From Pedobacter nanyangensis (GTDB lineage Bacteria; Bacteroidota; Bacteroidia; Sphingobacteriales; Sphingobacteriaceae): a stretch of DNA of 64,000 nt. This document shows, piece by piece, positions 51,498 to 60,429 of the stretch (the first letter of the stretch is position 1; every line of letters begins with the position of its first letter). Location: NCBI RefSeq assembly GCF_003313505.1, contig NZ_QMHO01000001.1, positions 434,001-498,000 of the forward strand, given 5' to 3'. The notes below the pieces were generated by a model, which saw only the letters and a program-made list of their open reading frames with translations, was not told the origin of the DNA and did no database searches. A program made the translations under genes and the position numbers.

Positions 51498-52448
51498 TTA
51501 TAGGTTACCCACTAGGTTGATTGTCACCTCACTAGAATGCGGAATGCCCATGGTAGTGCCCGGTTTGATATGAAGCAGGTTCTTCAAATAAACATCGGCA
51601 ATGCCTTGTATCAACTTCTTTCGAGCGGCCATGTCTTCGGGCAAAACACCTTCAATTCTATTGACATGTAAGTTGCCTTTGATATCAACCACCATCGAAA
51701 AACGGTAGCGAAAAGCCTTGTAGGATTTGTTGATTTCGATCCGGTACTCGGGATACATATAGGCGTATGATTTTTTGGCCTGGGCACTGTCTGCGTAGGC
51801 AAGCTTTTCCACTTTTACATTTTTGCTGTTGGGTTCAAAAACTACCGGTTCGGTTGCCGCAAAAGCCGTATCCGGATTTGCGGGATGCCTGTAGGTGGCG
51901 GCGGATAGCTTTTTGATAAAGGCGGTATCGGCTTTGCTGGGCCTTTGTAGCTCGCCAATGGTTGTTTTCAGTACTTTCTCTATGTAGTCCCTGGTATAAT
52001 AGGTACAGTTCACATCAGACACTTCTCCCTTGGAAATTACCCGGGCGTCTACCTGTAAACGTTGTAATACCAAGCTGTCCTTGGCAATCATTTTTACCCT
52101 GAAAAACTCTCTGGCAAAATTGTACACTCTGCCATGATCAAATTGTAGGTAAAAGGCTTCCATTCCCCTTTTTTCGGGGCTGTAGGCCAGCATGGTGTCC
52201 GGCGCTTTGTATTCTAAAATCCAGGTAGGAACCAGCATAAAGCCATCTTTATTGAAAGAAAGGCCATTGCTAAACCTTCGTTTTACTTCATAAAAACGAA
52301 CACCATCCACATCTCTAAAAGTAAGGCTTTCTGCGGAAGCGGAGCTGTTTTTTTCTGTGGTCTTCTTTTCGGGTTTACTGTTGCAGGCGTATAGGGCAAG
52401 GGAAAGTAAAGCGGCAATAAAAAAGGATTGTTTAAAGCTCATTTGCAA
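51498..52448 (-). CDS. Hypothetical lipoprotein
   Basis: A 316-residue exported protein with a lipoprotein signal (SFFIAALLSLALYAC, lipobox Cys22) and a Lys/Ser-rich linker. No named family is recognised. The last 60 residues (DIKGNLHVNRIEGVLPEDMA, IADVYLKNLLHIKPGTTMGIPHSSEVTINLVG) weakly recall the TonB C-terminal pattern (DG-x-V...I-x-PG-x-x-G-x-P...V-x-I), though that may be coincidence. It is transcribed with the NAGPA-like and aspartyl-protease genes. Each gap is under 30 bp, suggesting one operon of envelope proteins. Confidence 0.72.
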   Translation of the reverse strand: MQMSFKQSFFIAALLSLALYACNSKPEKKTTEKNSSASAESLTFRDVDGVRFYEVKRRFSNGLSFNKDGFMLVPTWILEYKAPDTMLAYSPEKRGMEAFYLQFDHGRVYNFAREFFRVKMIAKDSLVLQRLQVDARVISKGEVSDVNCTYYTRDYIEKVLKTTIGELQRPSKADTAFIKKLSAATYRHPANPDTAFAATEPVVFEPNSKNVKVEKLAYADSAQAKKSYAYMYPEYRIEINKSYKAFRYRFSMVVDIKGNLHVNRIEGVLPEDMAARKKLIQGIADVYLKNLLHIKPGTTMGIPHSSEVTINLVGNL

Positions 52449-52475
52449 ATAAAGGGAATAAATAGCGGCACAAAG

Positions 52476-53342
52476 TTATGGTTTGGCTTTGATATAAATA
52501 ACGTTGGCAACTTTTCTTTCGCCTTCATGATCCCATTTTTTGTTGTCAGACGGATGGTTTACCACGCCATTTTCGCCATATCCTTTTACCCAGAGGGTGG
52601 TTGATCCGCCTCCGTCCAAATTGATGGCGCTGCTGCAACCCAACCACTTCATGATTTTGGCGAGCTCAAAAAGGCTCATGCCGGCCGAATTTTGCTGCCT
52701 GCCATCAACGGTGAGCATTAGTACCGTACCATTGGGTTTAATGCCCAAAGCTGTACGTGGATGGCGCAGTTTGTTGAACGGAACCGAATCTAGCTTCTCT
52801 TGCTCGTGGTTGAGGATCAGGAGCGGCCCGCTGAGCATGATATTTTTGTCGGTGAGATTATTTTCCCAAGTGTTTGTGCTGTCCCACTTTTTGATGTGGA
52901 GCAAATGGTTGTTGATTACAATGGCGGCACGTTGGTGCAGGGCACGGACCTTGTTTTTTTCTTCTCTGTTTTGATTGATGATGGTATCGTTTACTTTCAG
53001 AAAATCAACTGAGCCACCATTTTTGATATCGAAAAAAGTGCCGTTTATTACAGCGATGGCTTGATATTTTTGTGCAAATGCAGAGGTTTTGATCAGTTCT
53101 TTTTTATCATGGCCAATAAAAAAACCAGGAGCTTTTTTGTGGTTTTTAATTTCTACAAAGCTGATGTACTGATTGGCCGCAAATAAACTGCTGTCTGCAA
53201 ATTGATGGGTGAAAAGTTTGGTTTTCCTTGCAACGGAAGTTTTTTGCCATTTGGCTTTTGAAAAGTTAAGCGAATCCGCATTTTGGGCATAAACGTGGCA
53301 CGAAATGAGCGTTAATAGGAACACACGGAAAATAGCTTTCAT
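52476..53342 (-). CDS. Phosphodiester glycosidase (NAGPA-like) family protein
   Basis: A 288-residue exported protein (signal MKAIFRVFLLTLISCHVYAQ). The core matches the NAGPA/DUF2233 domain: KYQAIAVINGTFFDIKNGGSVDFLKVND, HPRTALGIKPNGTVLMLTVDGRQQNSAGMSLFELAKIMKWLGCSSAINLDGGGSTTLWVKG. The LDGGGST signature and the VDGR strand are typical. Members cleave phosphodiester-linked sugars. The substrate here is unknown but is likely a cell-envelope or extracellular glycan. Confidence 0.9.
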   Translation of the reverse strand: MKAIFRVFLLTLISCHVYAQNADSLNFSKAKWQKTSVARKTKLFTHQFADSSLFAANQYISFVEIKNHKKAPGFFIGHDKKELIKTSAFAQKYQAIAVINGTFFDIKNGGSVDFLKVNDTIINQNREEKNKVRALHQRAAIVINNHLLHIKKWDSTNTWENNLTDKNIMLSGPLLILNHEQEKLDSVPFNKLRHPRTALGIKPNGTVLMLTVDGRQQNSAGMSLFELAKIMKWLGCSSAINLDGGGSTTLWVKGYGENGVVNHPSDNKKWDHEGERKVANVIYIKAKP

Positions 53343-53350
53343 CTTTGGGT

Positions 53351-54592
53351 TTATATGCGTTTTTTAAGTTTTAATAATTTGATCATAAAGGATTTGTCCC
53401 TCCAAATTTCAATAATTACACTATAGCCATTTTTGGCCTTAAGGATATTGCCAACTTCCCCCATTGGATAGTCATCTATCTTTTTAAAGTTGATGGTCAA
53501 AATTTCATCGCCCTCTTTTAAGCCTATTTGCTCGGCAGGCGAGTCGGGTTCAATCGCGGAAATTATGGTTCGCGACGGAGGACCACTTTCAGTATAGAGC
53601 TCAATACCGGCCATGTCATGTTCAAAAGGATGGTTAAACCGCTCATTTTTTTTTAGGTACATGCACAAATTTCGGTAATCGTAGGTGATATTGAACCTTC
53701 CAAGGATTTCGGCGCCCAAATTGGCATTTCTTTCCTGTTTTGCAACAGAGTCAATTCGATATTCCGGATAATTGGCCAATACGTCGTTTAAAACGAAACT
53801 GCCTAATTTCAAATGCTCAATTCTCCCCATTCTGCCATTTATGGGGCCGGTCAATCCATTCCCCAAATTGGCCTGTATCGTGAACTTTGGTAGCGGAAAT
53901 GGCTTTAAGGCCAACGATTCTAGGGAAATAGGATGGCTGGCCCCGCAATCAACCAAAGTTCTTATCGTTCTTGTGCCCAAACCTGCCTGAACGATATCCA
54001 GTTTCACGTAGGGCTTGTTTTCAAAAAGCTCTATGGGGATTTTTTCCCCCTTGGGCTTGGTTTTTTTTTCGGGAGAGGTAAACCTCAAAGATTTATAGCT
54101 ATAGTTAATCTTTACCACAAAACTGTTGAAAAAGTTAAAGCCAATTAGCCCGTATATTTTTTTGCCTACATGGCCGCTTAAGGACAACACGTCGTTTTTA
54201 AGGAAAACCGTCGGAATGTTTTCTCCTTCTGCTTCGCCTATAGTTACATTGGTAGCACCCAAAAAAGCGTCTACACCATCAAAATTTCCATAACCGCCAA
54301 TTTTAACGTTGCGTACGTATGGCACTTTTAAACTTTCTTTTAAAGTAGAATCGGTAACCAGCATGGGATTTACACCAGTATCCAAAACAAAATCAAAAGG
54401 ACCTTTTCCGTTAATATAAATTGGAATAATAATAAGATTTTTGATGAGACTGAAACTGATGGTCTGTTGTTTTCGGTCGGTGGTAAATTTAAATTCTTGC
54501 CCATTAACTCTCCAGGGACTTAAAAAGAGGCATAACGATACCAAAAAAGCACTTAAAAAGTGGAAATGTATTTTTGGTTTGCCATGGTTCAT
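53351..54592 (-). CDS. Aspartyl-protease-like protein with C-terminal PDZ domain
   Basis: A 413-residue exported protein. Two retropepsin-like halves are seen: FDFVLDTGVNPML (Asp71) and TLVDCGASHPISL (Asp215, where Cys replaces the Thr/Ser of DTG/DSG). A PDZ domain closes it (about 325-405: ISAIEPDSPAEQIGLKEGDEILTINFKKIDDYPM). The order matches a family of Bacteroidetes aspartyl-protease/PDZ proteins. An N-terminal hydrophobic stretch (LSAFLVSLCLFLSPW) acts as the signal. The Cys in motif 2 leaves activity open. Confidence 0.87.
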   Translation of the reverse strand: MNHGKPKIHFHFLSAFLVSLCLFLSPWRVNGQEFKFTTDRKQQTISFSLIKNLIIIPIYINGKGPFDFVLDTGVNPMLVTDSTLKESLKVPYVRNVKIGGYGNFDGVDAFLGATNVTIGEAEGENIPTVFLKNDVLSLSGHVGKKIYGLIGFNFFNSFVVKINYSYKSLRFTSPEKKTKPKGEKIPIELFENKPYVKLDIVQAGLGTRTIRTLVDCGASHPISLESLALKPFPLPKFTIQANLGNGLTGPINGRMGRIEHLKLGSFVLNDVLANYPEYRIDSVAKQERNANLGAEILGRFNITYDYRNLCMYLKKNERFNHPFEHDMAGIELYTESGPPSRTIISAIEPDSPAEQIGLKEGDEILTINFKKIDDYPMGEVGNILKAKNGYSVIIEIWRDKSFMIKLLKLKKRI

Positions 54593-54691
54593 GAAACTAA
54601 ATTAATAAATTAGTGTACACTTGTATAAATTTTAAAAGTAAAATCAACCAAACTATTGCTGTTGCGGTAGTGTGCAGGTTGCAAATTTCTT

Positions 54692-56020
54692 ATGGATAAA
54701 ATCAAACTAAAAAGCGTAATAATTAATGGGCTGCTTGTTGTTGTTTCTTTAGTTTACTCATGTAAACCCAATCAAATAATCTCCAAAAAGGTTTCAAAGG
54801 AGATCAAAAACTCCCAAATGCTGGGTAAATATCAAGTTGGATTTGCTTTGTATGATCCCGCCACAAAGGAGATGGTTTTGGAAAAAGATGCCGACAAGTA
54901 TTTTACGCCCGCCTCTAATACCAAGCTATTTACCTTTTATGCCGGGCTAAAAATCACCCCCGATTCTATCCCCTCATTAAGATATGTGGAACGTGGCGAT
55001 TCGCTCATCTTTTGGGGAACCGGTGATCCTTCGCTGTTGCATACCGTGGTGAAAGGCACAAAAGCAATTCAATTACTAAAAAACACCCATAAAAAGTTGT
55101 TTTTCGCCGCAGGACGATATACCGGGAATTTTTTTGGAAACGGCTGGAGCTGGGATGATTACAACGATTACTACCAGCCAGAAATTACCGAACTTCCCTT
55201 GTTTGACAATGTGGTGCTGATTACTTCAAAACAGGCAGGAGAAATGAAGGTTTCGCCCGCCATTTTTAATGCTTGCTTTGTGATTGACAGTAGCAGCAAG
55301 GCGACAAGATTTGAGGTTAAGCGAGAGTTCCTAAGCAATAAATTTCATTTTCCGCCAGTAAAAATTTCTGCAAGTTACGAGCAGCAAATACCCTTTAAAA
55401 CGGGAACCAATATCACTTTGGCCCTGCTTGCAGATACGCTGAAAAAGGAGGTCCAGGTAATTAGCGAAACCCTTCCTGCCAACGCAAAAACGGTTTATAG
55501 CGCCAAGAGCGACGATGTTTTTAGGCAACTGATGCTGCCTTCCGACAATTTTGTGGCGGAGCAACTATTGCTTACCTATGCCGATCAGCTGGGGATAGAA
55601 ATGAATGCTTCCAAGGTAATTGCTTTAGTTAAGGAACGATACCTCAAAGACCTGCCCGATCAGCCCAAATGGGTAGACGGCTCTGGACTATCAAGGGGCA
55701 ATTTGTTTACACCAAGATCTATCATCAAACTTTTGGATATGATTTACCATGAAGTGAACAACCAACAAAGGCTTTTCAGCATGCTGCCGGCCGGAGGCAA
55801 AAGCGGAACATTGAGAAACGCTTACGCCAAAACCGATACGCCGTTTGTGTACGGCAAAACAGGCACGCTCTCTGGAGTACATAATCAAAGCGGATATCTG
55901 ATTACCAAAAAAGGCAAGTTGTTGTATTATTCTTTTATGAACAACAATTACGTGCAACCAACCGCCGAGGTAAGAAAAGAAATGGTTAGGATTATGACAT
56001 TTGTACATGATCGCTTTTAA
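54692..56020 (+). CDS. dacB: D-alanyl-D-alanine carboxypeptidase/endopeptidase, PBP4 (DacB) type
   Basis: A 442-residue class C penicillin-binding protein. It has a lipoprotein-like signal (LLVVVSLVYSC). The active-site motifs are SNTK (Ser75, Lys78; FTPASNTKLF), SDN in MLPSDNFVAEQLL, and KTG in VYGKTGTLSG. PBP4 trims the terminal D-Ala of peptidoglycan stem peptides or cuts crosslinks in the periplasm. The released D-alanine could feed the D-Ala-D-Ala dipeptidase/alanine dehydrogenase pair located 2 kb further on; this is inference. Confidence 0.93.
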   Translation: MDKIKLKSVIINGLLVVVSLVYSCKPNQIISKKVSKEIKNSQMLGKYQVGFALYDPATKEMVLEKDADKYFTPASNTKLFTFYAGLKITPDSIPSLRYVERGDSLIFWGTGDPSLLHTVVKGTKAIQLLKNTHKKLFFAAGRYTGNFFGNGWSWDDYNDYYQPEITELPLFDNVVLITSKQAGEMKVSPAIFNACFVIDSSSKATRFEVKREFLSNKFHFPPVKISASYEQQIPFKTGTNITLALLADTLKKEVQVISETLPANAKTVYSAKSDDVFRQLMLPSDNFVAEQLLLTYADQLGIEMNASKVIALVKERYLKDLPDQPKWVDGSGLSRGNLFTPRSIIKLLDMIYHEVNNQQRLFSMLPAGGKSGTLRNAYAKTDTPFVYGKTGTLSGVHNQSGYLITKKGKLLYYSFMNNNYVQPTAEVRKEMVRIMTFVHDRF

Positions 56021-56185
56021 AAAAGATTTTTTAGCTTTGAGTATGAGTTGCTTAGGATCCTTTATACTGCTAAGCGCCAAATTACAAGCCATGGAAACAC
56101 GATTATTTTGATTTAATAAATGGTTTTGGCGGATAGCCTGATGAGCCAATATCAAAGTAACAAACTATAAACCGAGCCGAAACGA

Positions 56186-57238
56186 TTGATGAATTTTAAG
56201 CAACCATTTAACCAACTAGACCAAAAGTTATCTGCAACAATTGCCGTTAACGAAAGCAAGTACCTTTATTTTGGCGGAACAGCCTATCTGGGGATTCCCC
56301 AAAATCAGGAATTTATCAAACGATACATGGAGGGCATATCGCGTTATGGCCTTAACAACGGAACAAGCAGGGGCAACAACGTACAATTGGGGATATATGA
56401 TGAAGCCGAAGCGTTTGCTGCGCAAAAATTTGGCGCTCAAGCAGCCCTGATCAGCTCCAGCGGATATTTGGCCGCAAAGCTGGTCGTGCAACACTATGCC
56501 GCTTTTGGCAACATCAGGTATGCGCCCAACAGCCACCCCGCTATTTGGTTGCATGGAGATCCCGAAAACAGGCTGGAATTTGAAGATTGGAGCAGGCAAA
56601 TAGTTGAGGAAATCAATTCCAGCAAAGCTGAAAAATGGGTTTTATTGAGCAATTCGATGAACAATCTTTACCCAGAAATTTATGATTTCAGTTTTATATC
56701 GAACATCAATCCAGATAAAAAAATTGTTTTAATCATCGACGATTCGCACGGTATCGGCATCCTTAATGCGGGAACCGGAGTGTTTACAGGTGTTCCCAAA
56801 CTTGGGCACGTTGAGCTGGTTGTTGTGGCATCAATGGCCAAGGCGCTCGGACTAGATGCCGGCGTGGTTTTGGGCTCAAAACAAGCCATTCAGGAACTCA
56901 AACAAAGCGATGAATTTTATGGCGCTTCACCGCCAGCAGCGGCGGGTCTATACGCATTGATCAGGGCAGATGAGATTTACCAAAAAGCCTATGAAAAACT
57001 TCAGCATAACGTAAAAAAATTTGCTGAACTATTGCCTAATCAATCCTTATGGCACTTTGTGGATAAATTTCCGGTATTTTTATGTAAACAGGACCATGTA
57101 GAACGGCAATTGTTGGAAGAAAAAATTTTAATTTCGTCTTTCCCATATCCTGATAAGAACGGAAAAATTTTAAATCGGATTGTACTGTCGAGCTGGCATA
57201 ATGATCCCGATATTTTAAAATTGATTTCGGCTTTGTAA
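56186..57238 (+). CDS. PLP-dependent alpha-oxoamine synthase/aminotransferase-like protein
   Basis: A 350-residue fold-type I PLP enzyme, shorter than AONS/KBL enzymes (380-400). GLNNGTSRGNNVQLGIYDEAEAFAAQKFGAQAALISSSGYLAA matches the N-terminal AONS region and IIDDSHGIGILNAGTGVF has the PLP-binding Asp and His (D185/D186, H188). The Schiff-base Lys is Lys219 in VVVASMAKALGLDAG, where the usual TLSK is SMAK. Alpha-oxoamine synthases join an amino acid with an acyl-CoA. The substrates here are unknown: no biotin or sphingolipid genes are adjacent. A phosphatase follows 38 bp later. Confidence 0.8.
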   Translation: MMNFKQPFNQLDQKLSATIAVNESKYLYFGGTAYLGIPQNQEFIKRYMEGISRYGLNNGTSRGNNVQLGIYDEAEAFAAQKFGAQAALISSSGYLAAKLVVQHYAAFGNIRYAPNSHPAIWLHGDPENRLEFEDWSRQIVEEINSSKAEKWVLLSNSMNNLYPEIYDFSFISNINPDKKIVLIIDDSHGIGILNAGTGVFTGVPKLGHVELVVVASMAKALGLDAGVVLGSKQAIQELKQSDEFYGASPPAAAGLYALIRADEIYQKAYEKLQHNVKKFAELLPNQSLWHFVDKFPVFLCKQDHVERQLLEEKILISSFPYPDKNGKILNRIVLSSWHNDPDILKLISAL

Positions 57239-57276
57239 ACACAGGCGTAAGGATTAGGGCTTTAAATTAATTGGAA

Positions 57277-57804
57277 ATGAAGAAATTGATATTTGCATTT
57301 GTTTTGTTGTTTGGGTTGCAGCAAATGGCCCATGCTCAAAAAACACTGAAAGTTTGGATTGTTAGGCACGCCGAAAAAGACACTTCAGATCCTAAGGATA
57401 AAGACCCCGAACTGTCTGATGCAGGGGCTCAGCGTGCAGAGGCACTAAAAAAAGTGCTAAAAAGCCAACGGTTGGATACGATTTATTCTACCGATTACAA
57501 ACGAACCAAACTGACCGGTTTTCCTTTGGCAGATATTACGGGCATCAGTATTCAAACCTATGACCCGGCTAAAGGAGCGCAATTGGTTAAATCGCTAAAA
57601 GCTAACGCCGCAGGCAAAAAAATATTGATTGTGGGACATTCTAATACGGTTTTGGAACTGATAGAAGCTTTTGGAGCAAAACGCCCCGTGCCTTCTATCG
57701 CAGATGACGAGTACGACTATCTGTTTTCTTTAACCATTAAGGGAGATAAGGCGGAAGTAAAAACCGAAAAGTACGGCGCAAAAAGCAAGCAAGAGCAGCT
57801 ATAG
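57277..57804 (+). CDS. SixA-like histidine phosphatase, exported
   Basis: The ATG at 57277 (a TTG is two codons upstream) gives 175 residues with a signal peptide (MKKLIFAFVLLFGLQQMAHA). The histidine-phosphatase core has RHAEKD (Arg30, His31, the phosphorylated His) and IVGHSNT (His121). The branch is that of phosphoglycerate-mutase-like SixA proteins. A periplasmic location is unusual for SixA itself, so its substrate is more likely a small phosphomonoester. The end overlaps the convergent VanX-type gene by 6 bp. Confidence 0.85.
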   Translation: MKKLIFAFVLLFGLQQMAHAQKTLKVWIVRHAEKDTSDPKDKDPELSDAGAQRAEALKKVLKSQRLDTIYSTDYKRTKLTGFPLADITGISIQTYDPAKGAQLVKSLKANAAGKKILIVGHSNTVLELIEAFGAKRPVPSIADDEYDYLFSLTIKGDKAEVKTEKYGAKSKQEQL

Positions 57805-58485
57805 TTTTTCGAAAGGGATATCCATTAGGTCATAATCCTGCCAGCCAAGGAAATCGAAGTGCCACCACTCGTTGTAAATTACCTTAAAGCCATGGGCTTG
57901 CATGGTGTTGATCAAGAAATCGCGGTTTTTGATGATAGGAGCAGGCAGCTCATTGTAATGAGGAGCTGCGGCGGGCTCAAAGCTATCATAAGGAGTTGGC
58001 ATGGGAACATCCTTGCCCGTTTTTAAATCAATAATGCTCAAATCCACGGCACAACCCCTATTATGTTTGGAGCCTTTGGCTGGATTGGCCACAAAATTTT
58101 TGTCGCTAGCTTTTTCGTAAAACGATACCGTTACGGCATAAGGGCGATAACCGTCGTATATTTTAAGTCCGTAGCCCTTTTTCTTTAGCTCGATCTGGAT
58201 CAGCTTTAGTTTTTCAACCACCGGCCTGCGTGCAAAAGCCCGGGCCTGTTTGTACATGGTTTGGCCCATGAAGTTGTTTTTGGTTGCATAGCGAATATCC
58301 AGAACTACATCGGGAATGGCTTTTTTAATCTCAACCAGCTCCAAATTAGGGTTTTTGGCCACCTGGGCCTGGTAGGTTTTAAAATCACTGATGATTTTGA
58401 GGCCATATTTATTTTGGCCGTTTTTTTGCGCACAGGCACTTAAACTAAGGCTAAGGAAAAGGACAAATAGCAGATTTTTTTTCAT
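57799..58485 (-). CDS. ddpX: D-alanyl-D-alanine dipeptidase (VanX/DdpX, M15D)
   Basis: A 228-residue zinc dipeptidase with a lipoprotein-like signal (LSLSACA, Cys18). The M15D motifs are GSKHNRGCAVDLSIID (His and Asp ligands) and NEWWHFDF (Glu and His). The YGLKIYDGYRPYAV strand is also typical. It cleaves D-Ala-D-Ala, here probably in peptidoglycan recycling, as there is no van operon. It lies 3 bp after alanine dehydrogenase on the same strand, so together they could turn wall-derived alanine into pyruvate (with a racemase elsewhere). Confidence 0.94.
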   Translation of the reverse strand: MKKNLLFVLFLSLSLSACAQKNGQNKYGLKIISDFKTYQAQVAKNPNLELVEIKKAIPDVVLDIRYATKNNFMGQTMYKQARAFARRPVVEKLKLIQIELKKKGYGLKIYDGYRPYAVTVSFYEKASDKNFVANPAKGSKHNRGCAVDLSIIDLKTGKDVPMPTPYDSFEPAAAPHYNELPAPIIKNRDFLINTMQAHGFKVIYNEWWHFDFLGWQDYDLMDIPFEKL

Positions 58486-58488
58486 GGC

Positions 58489-59715
58489 CTATTGATTGGA
58501 AAGTACCAATAATTCTAAATCTTTATAAGGCAGGTTATACATGGTTGCCAAATCTTTATTGGTTAAATGCCCTTGGTAACAATATAGGCCCTCTCTAATT
58601 CCTGGTTTGCTCCAAACCATGTTCATTAGTCCGCCCATATCGCCAATATCCACCAAAATAGGGGCAAAGATGTTCGTTAAGGCGTATGAAGCGGTACGCG
58701 GCACCCTTGAGGCAATATTTGGCACGCAGTAATGGATTACATCATGCTTCACAAAAATAGGATCTTTATGGTTGGTCACTTCTGAGGTTTCAAAACAACC
58801 GCCCTGGTCAATGCTCACATCAACAACCACCGAGTGTGGTTTCATTTTGGCTACAGTTTCTTCCATTACTACACAGGGGCTTCGGCCGTGGTCAGATCTG
58901 ATGGCCCCAATCACTACATCGCAGGTGGTAATGGCTTTAGCCAATACAATGGGCTGCATTACCGAGGTAAAAACCCTACTTCCCAGATTATTCTGTAGCC
59001 TTCTCAGCTTAAATATCGAACTGTCAAAAACCTTTACTTCGGCGCCCAGGGAAAGGGCTGTTCGGGCTGCGTACTCGCCTACGGTACCTGCTCCTAAAAT
59101 TACAATTTCGGTAGGGGGCACGCCCGTAAACCCTCCTAGCATCAAGCCTTTTCCGCCAAAGGCGCTGCTTAAGTACTCGGCTGCAATAAAAATAGAGGTT
59201 GCCCCAACAATTTCGCTCATGGCCCGTACCACGGTAAGTACATTCCCCTCATCGCGGATGTTCTCAAAACAGAGGGCATTAATTTTCTTGTTCAGCAAAC
59301 CTTTAAGCACCTCGGCTTTTAGGGTGCCAATTTGCAGGGCCGAAATCAGGGTTTGGCCTTTGTGCATTAGGCCAATTTCCTCTAGTGTTGGCGGGGCAAT
59401 TTTAACGATAATATCTGCCGCCCAAACATCTTTTTTGTTGAAAGAAATTTGAGCGCCCTGCTCGCTGTAATCTTTGTCGCTGAAATTTGCGCCATCTCCC
59501 GCACCGGCTTCTAAAACAACCTTGTGGCCATTATTTACCAAAAGCGCAACGGATAGCGGAGTTAAGGCAATCCTACACTCCTGGTAGGATTTTTCTTTTG
59601 GAATGCCAATAAACAAACTGTTGCTTTTCTTTCCGGTTTCTAGCATTGCTTCTTGGGTTTGCAATAACCCTCTTTGAGCAATGGCCGCCATTTCGTCGCG
59701 AAGTCCTGTAGCCAT
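58489..59715 (-). CDS. ald: Alanine dehydrogenase
   Basis: A 408-residue NAD-dependent alanine dehydrogenase of the Ald/PNT-alpha family. Visible are IGIPKEKSYQECRIALTP near residue 37, VVLEAGAGDGANFSDKDY, the NAD motif IVILGAGTVGEYAARTALSLGAEVKVFDSS, DVVIGAIRSDHGRSPCVVMEE, SVVVDVSIDQGGCFETS and HYCVPNIASRVPRTASYALTN. It has a roughly 35-residue N-terminal extension (MATGLRDEMAAIAQRGLLQT). It deaminates L-alanine to pyruvate or runs in reverse. The D-Ala-D-Ala dipeptidase follows in the same operon. Confidence 0.95.
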   Translation of the reverse strand: MATGLRDEMAAIAQRGLLQTQEAMLETGKKSNSLFIGIPKEKSYQECRIALTPLSVALLVNNGHKVVLEAGAGDGANFSDKDYSEQGAQISFNKKDVWAADIIVKIAPPTLEEIGLMHKGQTLISALQIGTLKAEVLKGLLNKKINALCFENIRDEGNVLTVVRAMSEIVGATSIFIAAEYLSSAFGGKGLMLGGFTGVPPTEIVILGAGTVGEYAARTALSLGAEVKVFDSSIFKLRRLQNNLGSRVFTSVMQPIVLAKAITTCDVVIGAIRSDHGRSPCVVMEETVAKMKPHSVVVDVSIDQGGCFETSEVTNHKDPIFVKHDVIHYCVPNIASRVPRTASYALTNIFAPILVDIGDMGGLMNMVWSKPGIREGLYCYQGHLTNKDLATMYNLPYKDLELLVLSNQ

Positions 59716-60006
59716 TATTTATGGTGTGGTTTTGAGCATTGAAGATACAAAAAGTTATTGACAGTAACATCTTTATTCAACATTTGCCTGGTGGGCTTAT
59801 TCCCTTCCTTTGGTCGTCTCAACCAATTATGTATCATAAAAAATAGTTGTTTTACTGAAGCTGTTTTAAAAATAAATATTTTGTAGGCAGTGTTTTGCGG
59901 AACAGCACAACTTACTTGATAGCCAAAGGGGGACCTGTGTGTGTTTCCTTTCGATGCTTACTACCGAAGTGAAAGGATAATTATGATTAAAACCGAAAAA
60001 GAGGAA

Positions 60007-60429
60007 CTATTCTACCACTTTTGAAAATTCAAATAACCGTTGTTCATGGTCGGTAACCGTTATTTGAACTTTAATATATTCTTCGGGAAGTAACGCGTCT
60101 ACTTTCGACGGCCATTCTATCAAACAATAGCTGTCGCTATAAAAATATTCCTCGTAGCCAATGTCGTAAGCCTCTTGCAGGTTTTTAAGCCTGTAAAAAT
60201 CAAAATGGTACACCGGCCCTTGATTACTTTCATATTCGTTAACAATAGAAAAAGTAGGGCTGCTCACCACATCGCTAACGCCCAAAGCTTCACAAAAAGC
60301 TTTAATAAAGGTGGTTTTTCCCGCGGCCATTTCTCCTTCAAAAACGAAAAATTTTTGACCGTTGGCATAATTAACAAGCGCTTGGGCTACTTTGGGTAGT
60401 TCGCCGGGAGTATTAATGGTTAGCTGCAT
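60007..60429 (-). CDS. tsaE: tRNA threonylcarbamoyladenosine biosynthesis ATPase TsaE
   Basis: A 140-residue TsaE with Walker A GEMAAGKTTFIKAFCEALGV, then VVSSPTFSIVNEYE, VYHFDFYRLKNLQEAYDIGYEEYFYSDSYCLIEWPSKVDALLP. TsaE helps TsaB/TsaD make the t6A37 modification of ANN-decoding tRNAs. Its start is exactly adjacent to the porX stop, so the two are co-transcribed. The 291-bp stretch between tsaE and ald (59716-60006) contains no convincing gene. Confidence 0.97.
   Translation of the reverse strand: MQLTINTPGELPKVAQALVNYANGQKFFVFEGEMAAGKTTFIKAFCEALGVSDVVSSPTFSIVNEYESNQGPVYHFDFYRLKNLQEAYDIGYEEYFYSDSYCLIEWPSKVDALLPEEYIKVQITVTDHEQRLFEFSKVVE

Noticed and set aside
54692-58485. A vancomycin-resistance locus, because of the VanX-like dipeptidase.
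   Set aside because: No vanA/vanH-type ligase or dehydrogenase nearby; the pairing is with alanine dehydrogenase.
58772-59452. A 226-codon plus-strand frame opposite alanine dehydrogenase.
   Set aside because: Shadow of ald. Ser/Thr-rich with no recognisable domain.
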